Notes under the pieces: model-generated
What the model was told of the DNA's origin: nothing
The model's input: only the letters and a program-made list of their open reading frames with translations
The model's database searches: none
Part shown: piece by piece, positions 41,053 through 49,772 of the stretch
Numbering within the stretch: the first letter of the stretch is position 1
Layout: every line of letters begins with the position of its first letter
Position numbers and translations under genes: made by a program
Assembly (NCBI GenBank): GCA_016716135.1
Contig: JADJWX010000024.1
Location: 1-64,000 of the forward strand
DNA: 64,000 bases
Direction: 5' to 3'
DNA from: Lewinellaceae bacterium
GTDB taxonomy: Bacteria; Bacteroidota; Bacteroidia; Chitinophagales; Saprospiraceae

Positions 41053-41838
41053 ATGAATATTGAACTTCATGGGAAAAACGCCCTGGTCGGCGGCGCCAGT
41101 GCCGGCATTGGCCGGGCGACAGCAATTGAACTGGCCAGGCTTGGCGCACAGGTTACCCTCGTGGCCCGCACCGAACGCACGCTGCAGGAAGCCGTGGCCG
41201 AACTGGATACCAGCCATGGGCAACAGCACCGGTACCTGATCGCCGATTTTGACGACAGCCAGATCCTGCTGGCAAAAATTGCGGAGTTGTTGCGCGACCA
41301 ACCCGTCCATATTTTAATCAACAACACGGGCGGCCCACCGGGCGGCCCGATCACCGAAGCCACCCCGGAAGCGTTCCTGCGCGCCTACCACAACCATCTT
41401 ATTTGCAACCAGTTGTTGGCACAGGCGGTGTTGCCCGGTATGCAGGCAGCCGGTTATGGCCGGATTATCAACATTATCAGCACGTCGGTTAAGGAGCCCA
41501 TCGACAATCTTGGGGTATCCAATACCACGCGCTGGGCTGTGGCGTCGTGGGCTAAAACCTGGGCCAACGAAGTGGGGCGTTTTGGCATCACCGTCAACAA
41601 TGTACTGCCGGGGTACACCAGCACCGGACGGTTGCATGAAATTATTGAAAAGCGCGCGGCGGCCGGCAACACAACACTGGAAGCCGTGCAGGCGCAGTTT
41701 CAGAACCAGGTTCCCCTGCGCCGTTTCGCCGAGCCCGCAGAAGTGGCGGCTGTGGTGGCTTTTCTGGCCAGCCCGGCAGCCGGCTATGTGAATGGGATCA
41801 ACCTTCCGGTCGATGGGGGGCGTACCCGGAGTTTGTAG
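41053..41838 (+). CDS. Short-chain dehydrogenase/reductase with SNTTR in place of YxxxK
   Basis: The 261-residue Rossmann-fold protein has the cofactor motif GGASAGIGRA (13-22) and an NNTGG (90-94) in place of the usual NNAG. The conserved serine is present (S143/S145 in IISTSV). At the position of the catalytic Tyr-x3-Lys it has S156-N-T-T-R160 (LGVSNTTRWAVASWAKT). A subgroup of SDRs with SNxxR is known, so this is a lineage feature rather than damage, but ordinary SDR catalysis cannot be assumed. NAD(P) binding seems intact. The gene follows the GSCFA gene by 35 bases on the same strand. Confidence 0.88.
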   Translation: MNIELHGKNALVGGASAGIGRATAIELARLGAQVTLVARTERTLQEAVAELDTSHGQQHRYLIADFDDSQILLAKIAELLRDQPVHILINNTGGPPGGPITEATPEAFLRAYHNHLICNQLLAQAVLPGMQAAGYGRIINIISTSVKEPIDNLGVSNTTRWAVASWAKTWANEVGRFGITVNNVLPGYTSTGRLHEIIEKRAAAGNTTLEAVQAQFQNQVPLRRFAEPAEVAAVVAFLASPAAGYVNGINLPVDGGRTRSL

Positions 41839-41858
41839 CCGCTTTTTGGGGAGCCGGA

Positions 41859-41888
41859 ATAAAAAAAGCCATTCCCTTCGGAATGGCT
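41859..41888 (-). terminator. Intrinsic terminator of the sigma factor gene
   Basis: On the minus strand AGCCATTCC (41888-41880) pairs with GGAATGGCT (41875-41867) around a GAAG loop, followed by a T run. It also lies just after the SDR stop on the other strand. Confidence 0.85.
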
Positions 41889-41925
41889 CTTCATGTGTTT
41901 TACTGCCTGGGGGGACGACTCGTAT

Positions 41926-42444
41926 TTAGTTTGGGTGGAACCCGTAATTGGACAAGATTTTCTCTTTAAGCTCCTTGCGGGCAAAAAAGATGCGACTTTT
42001 TACTGTTCCGAGCGGGAGCGATAGCTCATCGGCAATTTCCTGGTACTTAAATCCTTCAAAGTGCATCAGGAACGGTATGCGAATGCTGTCGTCCAGTGCC
42101 GAAACCATTTTGTTTAGCTCCTTGAGCATGATATCGCCTTCTGCAGCATTTCCTGTGGCATGACTACCGGAATTCAGGTAGTACTGGTTGTCGGTCGTGT
42201 CAAGAATGGTGTTTGATTTGACTTTCTTCCGGTAGTTGTTGATAAAGATGTTCTTCATGATGGTGAACATCCATGCCTTAAAATTGGTGCCCGGTTGAAA
42301 TTTTTCACGGTTGGACAAGGCCCGGAATGCAGTCTCCTGGTATAAGTCTTTTGCGTCTTCTGAATTCTTGGTCAAATTATAGGCGAAGGAGTGCAAAAGC
42401 GCGGTTAACCCACTCAGTTTGCTGTTAAATTCAAAGTTTGTCAT
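41926..42444 (-). CDS. ECF-type RNA polymerase sigma factor
   Basis: The start at ATG 42444 (MTNFEFNSKLSGLTALLHSF) is chosen for the AAAGGAG seven bases upstream, a clear ribosome site. A longer in-frame TTG/ATG start exists but lies inside the promoter. The product has 172 residues. Region 2 (NSEDAKDLYQETAFRALSN, FKAWMFTIMKNIFINNYRKK) and region 4 (SIRIPFLMHFEGFKYQEIAD, LPLGTVKSRIFFARKELKEK) are complete. There is no anti-sigma factor gene next to it. In this phylum such stand-alone ECF factors often respond to envelope or oxidative stress. The divergent gene encodes the di-haem cytochrome, and a shared control region of 370 bases separates them. Confidence 0.93.
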   Translation of the reverse strand: MTNFEFNSKLSGLTALLHSFAYNLTKNSEDAKDLYQETAFRALSNREKFQPGTNFKAWMFTIMKNIFINNYRKKVKSNTILDTTDNQYYLNSGSHATGNAAEGDIMLKELNKMVSALDDSIRIPFLMHFEGFKYQEIADELSLPLGTVKSRIFFARKELKEKILSNYGFHPN

Positions 42445-42476
42445 GGCTATCTCCTTTATTGTCGTTTTTGATAGGT

Positions 42477-42507
42477 CAAAGATATGTACCTGTTTAACTT
42501 CTGGCAA
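42477..42507 (-). promoter_or_regulatory. Promoter TTG-N20-TATCTTTG of the sigma factor gene
   Basis: On the minus strand TTG (42507-42505), 20 bases, then TATCTTTG (42484-42477) match the Bacteroidota consensus exactly. The start codon follows 32 bases later, with a good Shine-Dalgarno site between. Confidence 0.65.
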
Positions 42508-42699
42508 GTTTTTGTTAAACATTAAAATGTTAAATTTTCACAAACTTTAGTGTCTAAACATCTAAATCTTTTATAAAAAACTAAAAATCAGTATTTTATA
42601 CTATTTAGACTCGCTCCATTTTTTTTATAATTTTCAAAAAAGACTGAAAGTTCTAAACAACCCTAATCTTGAAAAACATTGTGTTTGCCCTGTGTAACA

Positions 42700-42728
42700 T
42701 TGCGTTTGACCGCATTTTTATACATTTG
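42700..42728 (+). promoter_or_regulatory. Promoter TTG-N18-TACATTTG of the cytochrome gene
   Basis: TTG at 42700-42702, 18 bases, then TACATTTG at 42721-42728. The ATG at 42816 lies 87 bases downstream. Confidence 0.55.
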
Positions 42729-42815
42729 GGCAAAGATTTTATCCCGCCTGAAAAGCAAGTCTGAAAAACCTGCTCCTCCGTATTCAAACTTGTTTTTTAA
42801 CCAAATGTCCTATAT

Positions 42816-43789
42816 ATGAAACGCGTACTTAAAATCCTTGGAATTTTGATTGGGCTGCTGGCCCTTGGAATCGGTGGCTTTGCTGCCTACATTGCCTTGA
42901 AAGGCATTCCTACCTACGACGTAAATATTCCCCCGGAAGTTGCCTCGCTAAAGGTTCCGCAAGACAGCGCGTATGTTGCGCGTGGCGCTAAGATTGCAAC
43001 CTTGCTTTGTAATGAATGCCACCGGGGCGCCGATGGAAAATTGACCGGGAAGGTGTTGCCCGACATTCCGGTAGAATTCGGGACACTTGCTTCCTATAAC
43101 ATTACGCAAGACAAGGTGCATGGCATCGGTGCGTGGACGGATGGCGAGTTATATTATTTTTTGCGCACCGGGGTGCGAAAGGATGGCACCTATGCACCGC
43201 CGTACATGCCAAAATTCCCTTTGATGGCCGATGAAGACATTTATTCAATCATCGCATGGCTGCACTCCGACGAGCCTTCGCTGGCAGCCGACACCCGGGA
43301 AAATCCGCCCAATAAGCCAAACTTCCTCGTTAAGTTTTTGGCCAACATGGTTTTCAAACCGCTGCCGTTGCCGGAAAAAACCATTACCATACCGGATACC
43401 ACCGACCAGGTCGCTTTTGGCCGCTATGTGGCCGATGCGCTTTGCGCTTGTTTCGGCTGCCATTCAGCCGATTTCAAAACGATGAATGAATTGGTTCCTG
43501 AAAAAAGCGAAGGGTTTTACGGTGGCGGCAATCCCATGATCAATATGGAACGCGAACTCGTCCCTTCTGCAAACATCACCATGGACAAGGAAACCGGCAT
43601 TGGGAATTGGACCCAACAGCAGTTTTACGATGCCGTCAAGTTTGGAAAAACCCCAGGGGCGGGCCGCTGTATTATCCGATGTTTCCGCATACCACCCTTA
43701 CCGACACGGAAGTGAATGCGATTTGGGCCTACCTGCAAACGGTACCACCACTCCACAATGCGGTAGCGCGATACCAGGCAAGTGAATAA
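42816..43789 (+). CDS. Membrane-anchored di-haem c-type cytochrome (one frameshift)
   Basis: ATG 42816 starts a helix (LGILIGLLALGIGGFAAYIAL, an uncleaved anchor). Two haem-binding motifs are present, C65-N-E-C-H69 and C212-F-G-C-H216, with possible axial Met in YMPKFPLM and NITMD further on. The first frame ends prematurely as AGRCIIRCFRIP. The proper C-terminus continues in the next frame as RGGPLYYPMFPHTTLTDTEV to ARYQASE, with the second axial Met in PMFP. Adding one A to the run 43646-43650 gives FGKNPRGGPLYYP and a 324-residue protein. It would shuttle electrons in the periplasm; the partner is unknown. A convergent hairpin follows the stop. Confidence 0.85.
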
Positions 43790-43798
43790 CGGCAGTTG

Positions 43799-43833
43799 GT
43801 TGGGCAGCGGCAGGTTGGACACCGCTGCCCAAC
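43799..43833. terminator. Hairpin between convergent genes
   Basis: GTTGGGCAGCGG (43799-43810) and CCGCTGCCCAAC (43822-43833) pair perfectly around an 11-base loop, the same geometry as the hairpin at 1021-1055. It lies between the cytochrome and lipoprotein gene ends. Confidence 0.6.
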
Positions 43834-43845
43834 ATAACTCAAATT

Positions 43846-44727
43846 TTATTCGTCAATTCTGCGCAGGTAGGTCGTCTGAAACAAATCCTTCTCTGCCAGC
43901 AGTTTTTCAAGCGCCTCATCCGTTGGCGAAATTTCATAATGATCGGACTCCAGCTCCCGGAACGGCGTAATGCGATTAAAGTAGTCCAGCCTGTCTTTAA
44001 ATGCCTCCGGGTTTTGCACTTGGGATTGTTTGACCAGCAATTGATCCTTTCCGGATTGCTCCACATAGATCAACGTCCATTTTTGCGCGCTTGCTTCCCA
44101 TGAATTGAAATACCAGCGCTGCTGAATTTGCCGGGCAACCAATGGTGTCCGTGTACTGCTCATGCTGTCGGCCTCCGGCAACCAGGGCGAGGTTATGCCG
44201 GAGCTGCTCTTCCGGTCATAACTTATTTTATTGCCGCTCTTCAGATCAAAAAGTTGTACCGGGGCAATGGTTTGCGTCAGGATATACCAATTCCCCTTTT
44301 TGAGCAGCGCCGTGTAATGCTGTTCCGTTCCGCCATCTTCTGTGGGAACCGTACATAGCAGCATATTTTCAGTCAACATATAGTCGAGTAGGGCGCCGGA
44401 TGCCTTTTGTTCGTCGAGCGCACTGCGCAGACGCGGAATATCCTTTTCATGCAACCGGTATTCCGAGGCTACCAACAACCGCGATTCGCTCAGGCGCTCC
44501 AGGCGAAAACATTGCGGTAAAAGTTGCTCCAACAAGGTTGGATCCTCCACCCCAAGCGGCTCGGCCAGGTAAACACCGGTCCAGTCGGCCGGGATCGTCT
44601 GCATTTCGGCAGCCTTTTGGGGAACCGGCTTTTCAAAATATACCTGGGTACAGGCCGGCGCCAGCAAACCCGCCACCATAAAAAGCAGAAGCGCCCGGTT
44701 GTTGAGCATTCGCAATACATTTTTCAT
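43846..44727 (-). CDS. Probable lipoprotein, unknown function
   Basis: The 293-residue precursor (MKNVLRMLNNRALLLFMVAG) has a signal sequence ending LLAPAC, a plausible though not ideal lipobox, so it is probably lipid-anchored in the periplasm or outer membrane. The mature part has no family I recognise. It contains ADWTGVYLAEPLG, SALDEQKASGALLDYMLTEN, KKGNWYILTQ and AQKWTLIYVEQSG, a mixed beta-rich pattern without repeats. It stands alone, convergent with the cytochrome gene and divergent from padR. Confidence 0.7.
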   Translation of the reverse strand: MKNVLRMLNNRALLLFMVAGLLAPACTQVYFEKPVPQKAAEMQTIPADWTGVYLAEPLGVEDPTLLEQLLPQCFRLERLSESRLLVASEYRLHEKDIPRLRSALDEQKASGALLDYMLTENMLLCTVPTEDGGTEQHYTALLKKGNWYILTQTIAPVQLFDLKSGNKISYDRKSSSGITSPWLPEADSMSSTRTPLVARQIQQRWYFNSWEASAQKWTLIYVEQSGKDQLLVKQSQVQNPEAFKDRLDYFNRITPFRELESDHYEISPTDEALEKLLAEKDLFQTTYLRRIDE

Positions 44728-45085
44728 AACAATGGATTTTGTTTGGTTAAACGAATGGAGTTACTAACGTTAATGTTTTCTTAAAATTATGTTAAAAGAT
44801 TTTTTTTATAAAAAAGTACGCCGCACCGGATAAAAAGGCAAAACCGTGGATTTCGCCCTGAACTGCATTTGCCGGGCCCCAATTAAATAATTGGTTATCA
44901 GTGCATTTTGCATTTTTGATCAAAATTGAAACAAGCGCGCAAAAATATTTTACATAAAAAAATAGCATGCTAAACTAACTTCCTTGTATTGCATACTACC
45001 TAGAATAGCCATATGTTTGTGCCATCAACTAGCCGGCATTGCCAAAAACCTGCCGGTCCGAGGCAACAACTAAAAAAACAAAAAC
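44728..45085. other. Control region between the lipoprotein and padR genes
   Basis: It is AT-rich, with a full promoter and an overlapping dyad in front of padR (listed next). I see no gene in it. Confidence 0.55.
44963..45019 (+). promoter_or_regulatory. padR promoter with overlapping dyad, possible autoregulatory operator
   Basis: TTG at 44989-44991, 20 bases, then TATGTTTG at 45012-45019 form a full consensus promoter. A dyad, TAGCATGC (44963-44970) and GCATACTA (44991-44998, one mismatch), has its right arm on the -33 element. The left arm is itself part of the perfect palindrome TAGCATGCTA. A repressor bound here would block the promoter. That the repressor is the PadR protein encoded next is inference. 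Confidence 0.5.
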
Positions 45086-45511
45086 ATGGATTTAGAAAAT
45101 GCCAAAGCACAAATGCGCAAGGGAGTCCTGGAGATGTGCGTGCTGGCGGTAATTGCCGGTCGGGAAACCTACCCGCCGGAGATCATCCGGCAGTTGGAAG
45201 GCACCAATGTCCTGGTAAAGGAAGGGACCTTGTATCCCTTGCTGATCCGGTTGAAAAACGACGGATTGGTGGATTATATCTGGCGGGAAGGTGAGAAAGG
45301 GCCGCCCCGGAAGTATTTCACGATCACGGAAACGGGTAAGCAATTTCTGGAGGAATTGACCGGCAGTTGGCAAAGTTTGGTGCAAGCCGTCGACGAAACC
45401 ATAGCGACGAATGTGACCTCTGCCAAAGGCAAAAAGAAAAAGAAGCCGGGTGGCGATGATTCCGACGCTCCAAAGCCCCTTAATATCGAACCGTTTCCCC
45501 CGGATGCCTGA
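45086..45511 (+). CDS. PadR family transcriptional regulator
   Basis: The 141-residue protein has a winged-helix PadR domain: MRKGVLEMCVLAVIAGRETY, PPEIIRQLEG, EGTLYPLLIRLKNDGLVDY, and the wing GPPRKYFTITETG. The C-terminal tail after about residue 110 is basic (KGKKKKKPGG) and then acidic. PadR proteins bind as dimers and usually repress their own or a neighbouring gene. The next gene, 89 bases downstream on the same strand, encodes a PspC/DUF2807 membrane protein, a pairing found repeatedly in Bacteroidota. The pair probably forms a small envelope-stress unit. Confidence 0.93.
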   Translation: MDLENAKAQMRKGVLEMCVLAVIAGRETYPPEIIRQLEGTNVLVKEGTLYPLLIRLKNDGLVDYIWREGEKGPPRKYFTITETGKQFLEELTGSWQSLVQAVDETIATNVTSAKGKKKKKPGGDDSDAPKPLNIEPFPPDA

Positions 45512-45600
45512 ATGCAACACAACTAAAAACGCCCCACATACCCTGTACTTCAAACGCAACAACCCAAAACCACCCACATTTTCTCAACCAACTTCAAACA

Positions 45601-47723
45601 ATGAATAAGATACTGAATATCAATCTTGGCGGTTATGCACTCACCATAGATGATGATGCCTTTGAATACTTGCAGGCATACCTGGACAGCATTCGGCGGC
45701 GGTTCAGTGAAAGTGAAGGCCGCGACGAGATCATGCACGACATCGAATCCCGGTTGGGCGAACTGATCAGCACAAACCTGGGCAACCGCACCATTGTCAT
45801 GCTGCCCGACGTCGAAGCTGCCGTTGAAATTATGGGCAAACCGGAAGATTTCGGCGGCGAACCCGTAGAAACCCGCGATTCCGGCAAATCCGGCAAAAAA
45901 ACATTTCGCCCGGGTAAACGCCTGTTTCGCGACGAAGAAGAGGCTGTAATCGGCGGGGTATGCTCCGGCCTGACCGCCTACTTTGGTATGGAAAACACGA
46001 TCTGGATGCGGGTCATTTTTATCGCCCTGGCGCTGCTCTCCTTCGGCTTTTGGGTACCCGCCTATCTCCTGCTTTGGATTTTGATACCCCCGGCACGCAC
46101 TGCCGCCGAACGCCTCGCCATGCGGGGCGAAACGGCTAATGTGGAAAACATCGCCCGCGAAATTGAACATGGCGTTGAGCGGCTTTCCAAAAAAGTGAAC
46201 GACCTGGGCGCCCGCGCCGGCACCAGCTCCATAGGTCGCACGACGTCGAATATAGCCAGCGGCTGCCTGACGGTGTTTGGCAAACTCATCCTGGGTTTTA
46301 TCATTTTTATCGCCGTGATGATGGTGCTCGGGCTGGCAACTGCCTGGGTAAGCGGAATTGTCGCTTTTTTTACTGCTGCGCCCTATATTTCCTATTTGAG
46401 CCCCCTGTCCACCAGCGCAACCTACCTGGGATTTTTTAACGGCATCTTCCTGATCGGTATCCCGATCGTAGGCTTGGTTTTATGGCTGGGCCGTACCATT
46501 TTTCGCTATAAATCACCGGCATGGCTGGGATCGGGCATGAGCATTCTCTGGGTACTGAACTTTATCTCCCTGGTGCTCCTGGGCGGCTGGGCGGCGACCA
46601 ACTTCCGGCAAAGCGGCACTGTGACGAACAACCTCGACCTGTCGGATATCCCCTCCGACACCTTGCATGTCAATTGGGCCGGCAGTATATCCGGTCACAA
46701 TGACGATTGGTTCAACGATGACGGCGGGCTTTTTATCGACAATGACCGTTTGAGAATCAACGAGATGGTTCGGATCAACATCCGGCGCAGCGAAACAAAC
46801 CGCTTCGAATGCACCCAATCGATCCGGGCACGCGGCACCACCAATGCCGATGCCGTTTCCAATGCCGCCAACACGATCTTCGACGTTAAATTCGACGGAA
46901 ACACGCTGCGCGTACCCACCGGATATGGCATTCCCTCCGGAAACAAATGGCGCGTTCAGGAGGTCCGGTTAACCATCAACGTACCGGAAGGCAAGTATAT
47001 CGTATTCGACGATGTGATCAACCGCAGGGTTTGGGATATTGATTACGCCGACTCCGACCGGGAGTACTCCGTTTACAACAATCCCGGCAAAGCGTTCCAA
47101 ATGACCGATCGCGGCCTTGTTTGTGCCGATTGCCCGCAGTTTGGCGACCGTAACTACCGCAGCAGGCGTTACTACGAGCGTTTTTTCCTGGAAGGAAATT
47201 TTGAAACGGAAATCATCGAAGGCGACGATTTCAGCATCGAATTTGACGGTCCGCAGAGCGAACGCGACGCCCTTGAAATTATCCGCTCGGGCGATAACCT
47301 CACCCTGACCACGCGGGCAAAAGCACTGAGCGGCCAACTCCGATGCATCATTAAAACACCTGTATTTACTTCACTGGTCGCGAACAATACCGGCACTGTG
47401 ACGATACGCGGCTTTGAAGAAAGTCAGTCATCTATTACCGTCAAAGGGAATACGCAAGTACGGGGATTTTTCGATTCCCGCGAATTGACCCTTGCCTTGT
47501 CTGAAAAAGCCGGGTGGAATTGATCGGCAACAGTGAACGCCTCAATGCAACGCTTTCCGAAGGTGCGGAGCTTGAAGCTTCCGGCTGGCGGGTCCGCCGG
47601 GCTGATATTTCTGCCTCCGATGCCTCCAATGCCCGGGTGAATGTTGAAGACCACGCAGTTGTCAAAACAGATGCCACCAGCTCGGTAAAAGTGGATGGAA
47701 CGGCATCGGTTGAACGCCAGTAA
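45601..47723 (+). CDS. PspC and DUF2807-type membrane protein (one frameshift near the end)
   Basis: After about 100 N-terminal residues (MNKILNINLGGYALTIDDDA, an N-terminal region typical of this family in Bacteroidota), the PspC domain covers about 105-165 (DEEEAVIGGVCSGLTAYFGM, IWMRVIFIALAL). Four or five membrane helices follow and then a periplasmic DUF2807-like beta-helix. The first frame ends at LALSEKAGWN, while the next frame continues VELIGNSERLNATLSEGAEL to SVKVDGTASVERQ. One more G in the run 47512-47514 joins them into a 707-residue protein. It probably senses or supports the membrane under stress. It is co-oriented with padR. Confidence 0.87.
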
Positions 47724-47727
47724 TCGG

Positions 47728-47768
47728 ATTGCGGATTGCGAATCAATCCGTATTCCGCAATCCGCAAT
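47728..47768. repeat. ATTGCGGATTGCG inverted repeat between convergent genes
   Basis: ATTGCGGATTGCG (47728-47740) pairs perfectly with 47756-47768 around a 15-base loop. It fills the gap between the PspC and O-antigen-ligase gene ends and may act as a two-way terminator. Its words match those of the element at 23250-23379. Confidence 0.7.
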
Positions 47769-47773
47769 AAAAT

Positions 47774-49684
47774 TTATTTCTGCTGTTTACTAATTGCTGT
47801 TTCCAGGCCGGCCTTTTGCTGAAGGACGGCCTGATTTTTTTGTCGCTCCTGCGGTGTTTGCGGATTAGGAATGGTATCCACCCGGTGGAGCCATTCAAGC
47901 GCCTGGTCAAATTCCCCCAAAGCATACAGGCAATAGGCCATGTTGAATTTTCCCTCCTCGTAGCGCGGATTAATCGCCAGGGCTTTTTCAAACAAAGCAA
48001 TGGCCTCGGTATACTGCTCGGCACGCACCAGTGCAGAACCATAATTATTGATCACCTGAAAAGCCCAGGGATTCAACCTGTACGCTTCCTCAAACGCAGC
48101 AACGGCCTCCGGAATATTGTTCATTTGATAAAATGCAATGCCCTCGTACCACTGGAGTGGTAAGGCAACATCGTTGTATTCATAGAACAAATTGGAAGCT
48201 GCCGCCGCTTCGCGCTGCACAGCCGCAAAATTCCCCTTGCTCTGGGCCTGCATCGTTTTTACCGTATGAATTTCGCCCTGTATACGGTTCCAGCCAATCC
48301 AACTATTCAACATCAAACCTGCCAGCAGCAACCCGATGAACACCGTTTGCTGTTTCCCAAGCGACACCCCAGGCCCGCGCCCCCACACCGAACGACTGTG
48401 AAACGCCAGGTATGCAAACAAAAAGGCAAGCAGCGCCTGCATCTCGATCCGCTCCCGTGGAAAATCAAAATACTGGATCACACAGTACCCCAACAAACCG
48501 GCCATGAGCACCACCAGATCGTGCCGGACAGGTGGCGCCGGACCCTCGTGCAAGGCCAGCAGGCCGGCGCCAAAAGCAGCGCCAAACAACAAAATGAACA
48601 ACACAACACCCACAATACCCATTTCGGAGCGCACCTCCAGGTAATCGTTGTGCACCCGCGTCATTACGATATTTTTTTCCTGCAAGCGATAAGCGCCTTC
48701 GATGCTTTGCGAGGGAAACAAGTGTTTCCAATTTCCATTCCCGACACCCAGCCAAAAATGATTTTTGTTCAGCTCACCGGTTTTGTACCAAACGAAACGC
48801 CGCTCCAGGGCGGAGGCGCTTTCCAGGTAGTTGGCCGGGTTGAGGCGTTCCGCCAGACTGGTGCCCTGCCCTTTCCAGGCCAGCAGCCCCGCCAGCGTGA
48901 CAATGGCCAGTATGCCAACCGGTACTATTTTTTTTAAAAAAACAGGTCTGAACGGCGGCTCCAAAAACACTCTTGCTGAAAGGTAAAACAACCCGGCAGC
49001 CGCAGTAGCCAGGTAAACAGTTCGGGTTTGTAATACGAGAATGAAAAGCGCCAACAGACCCGTGGCCGCCCAAAAAAGGCGTTTGTTTTTGAATTCCTGT
49101 TCGAACAACACATTCAGAACCAGGAGAAAAAAGACAAAATCAGTGGCCAGGCCTTTGTTGCCGAAAACACCGTCGGCATAGTCGTAAAGCCGCTGATTGT
49201 CCAGGCCGTGCTCGCTGATGGCCTGGCCCAGTTGGATTAGCAACAACACCGAGACCACCAGCGTGAGCGCCTGCGTGACCCGCGCCATTGTTTTCCGGAA
49301 AAAGGCCTCGTTGTGCAACAATGCCTGCCGCACCAGCCAGTACACTGCAAACAGGAGCAGCACTTTTTGCGCATAAAAAATAGCTTCCGACCAACTGAAT
49401 GCCCAACTTATCGAAGCAACATTCCAACCATACCAAACCAGTAACAACACATCAAAACTATGCAATTGCCAGGCGGCGATCTGCTCCTTCCAGTACTTGC
49501 GAAGGCTCCAGATCGCGCCGATCAGCAGTGCCGACAACAGGAAAAAACGCGGTACCAGATAGCGATCCAGGCATTGCGGGATAAAAAAAAGCGAACCGGC
49601 GAAAAAGATCAGCCACAGCCACAGTCCGTAGGGCCAGGCCGGTTTGGCGGCGGGTTTGTTTGATTGTTTTCGTTTGACAGTCAT
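47774..49684 (-). CDS. O-antigen-ligase-like membrane protein with C-terminal TPR repeats
   Basis: The start at ATG 49684 (MTVKRKQSNKPAAKPAW) gives 636 residues. About 11 membrane helices cover 20-480, with the Wzy_C-type periplasmic loop near NHFWLGVGNGNWKHLFPSQS and RVHNDYLEVRSEMGIVG, the H-N-x-x-L pattern of O-antigen ligases. The last 130 residues are two or three TPR units (WYEGIAFYQMNNIPEAVAAF, NNYGSALVRAEQYTEAIALF, FNMAYCLYALGEFDQALEWL). The ligase/TPR fusion is frequent in Bacteroidota. It would join glycans to a lipid or protein acceptor in the periplasm, with the TPR part holding a partner. No O-antigen cluster surrounds it. Confidence 0.85.
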   Translation of the reverse strand: MTVKRKQSNKPAAKPAWPYGLWLWLIFFAGSLFFIPQCLDRYLVPRFFLLSALLIGAIWSLRKYWKEQIAAWQLHSFDVLLLVWYGWNVASISWAFSWSEAIFYAQKVLLLFAVYWLVRQALLHNEAFFRKTMARVTQALTLVVSVLLLIQLGQAISEHGLDNQRLYDYADGVFGNKGLATDFVFFLLVLNVLFEQEFKNKRLFWAATGLLALFILVLQTRTVYLATAAAGLFYLSARVFLEPPFRPVFLKKIVPVGILAIVTLAGLLAWKGQGTSLAERLNPANYLESASALERRFVWYKTGELNKNHFWLGVGNGNWKHLFPSQSIEGAYRLQEKNIVMTRVHNDYLEVRSEMGIVGVVLFILLFGAAFGAGLLALHEGPAPPVRHDLVVLMAGLLGYCVIQYFDFPRERIEMQALLAFLFAYLAFHSRSVWGRGPGVSLGKQQTVFIGLLLAGLMLNSWIGWNRIQGEIHTVKTMQAQSKGNFAAVQREAAAASNLFYEYNDVALPLQWYEGIAFYQMNNIPEAVAAFEEAYRLNPWAFQVINNYGSALVRAEQYTEAIALFEKALAINPRYEEGKFNMAYCLYALGEFDQALEWLHRVDTIPNPQTPQERQKNQAVLQQKAGLETAISKQQK

Positions 49685-49772
49685 TTCCGTAACCTTGGGT
49701 ATGTCGTGCCCAACGAAGGTAAGACAAGAAATGGAGGCGCCATGCAAATTGCTCCGCCCCGAAGTCCGGCAA

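Larger units (their letters stand above)
42445..42815. other. AT-rich control region between the ECF sigma and cytochrome genes
   Basis: It carries a promoter on each strand (listed separately) and a small dyad GTCTAAA (42552-42558) / TTTAGAC (42604-42610). No gene is seen. Confidence 0.55.
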
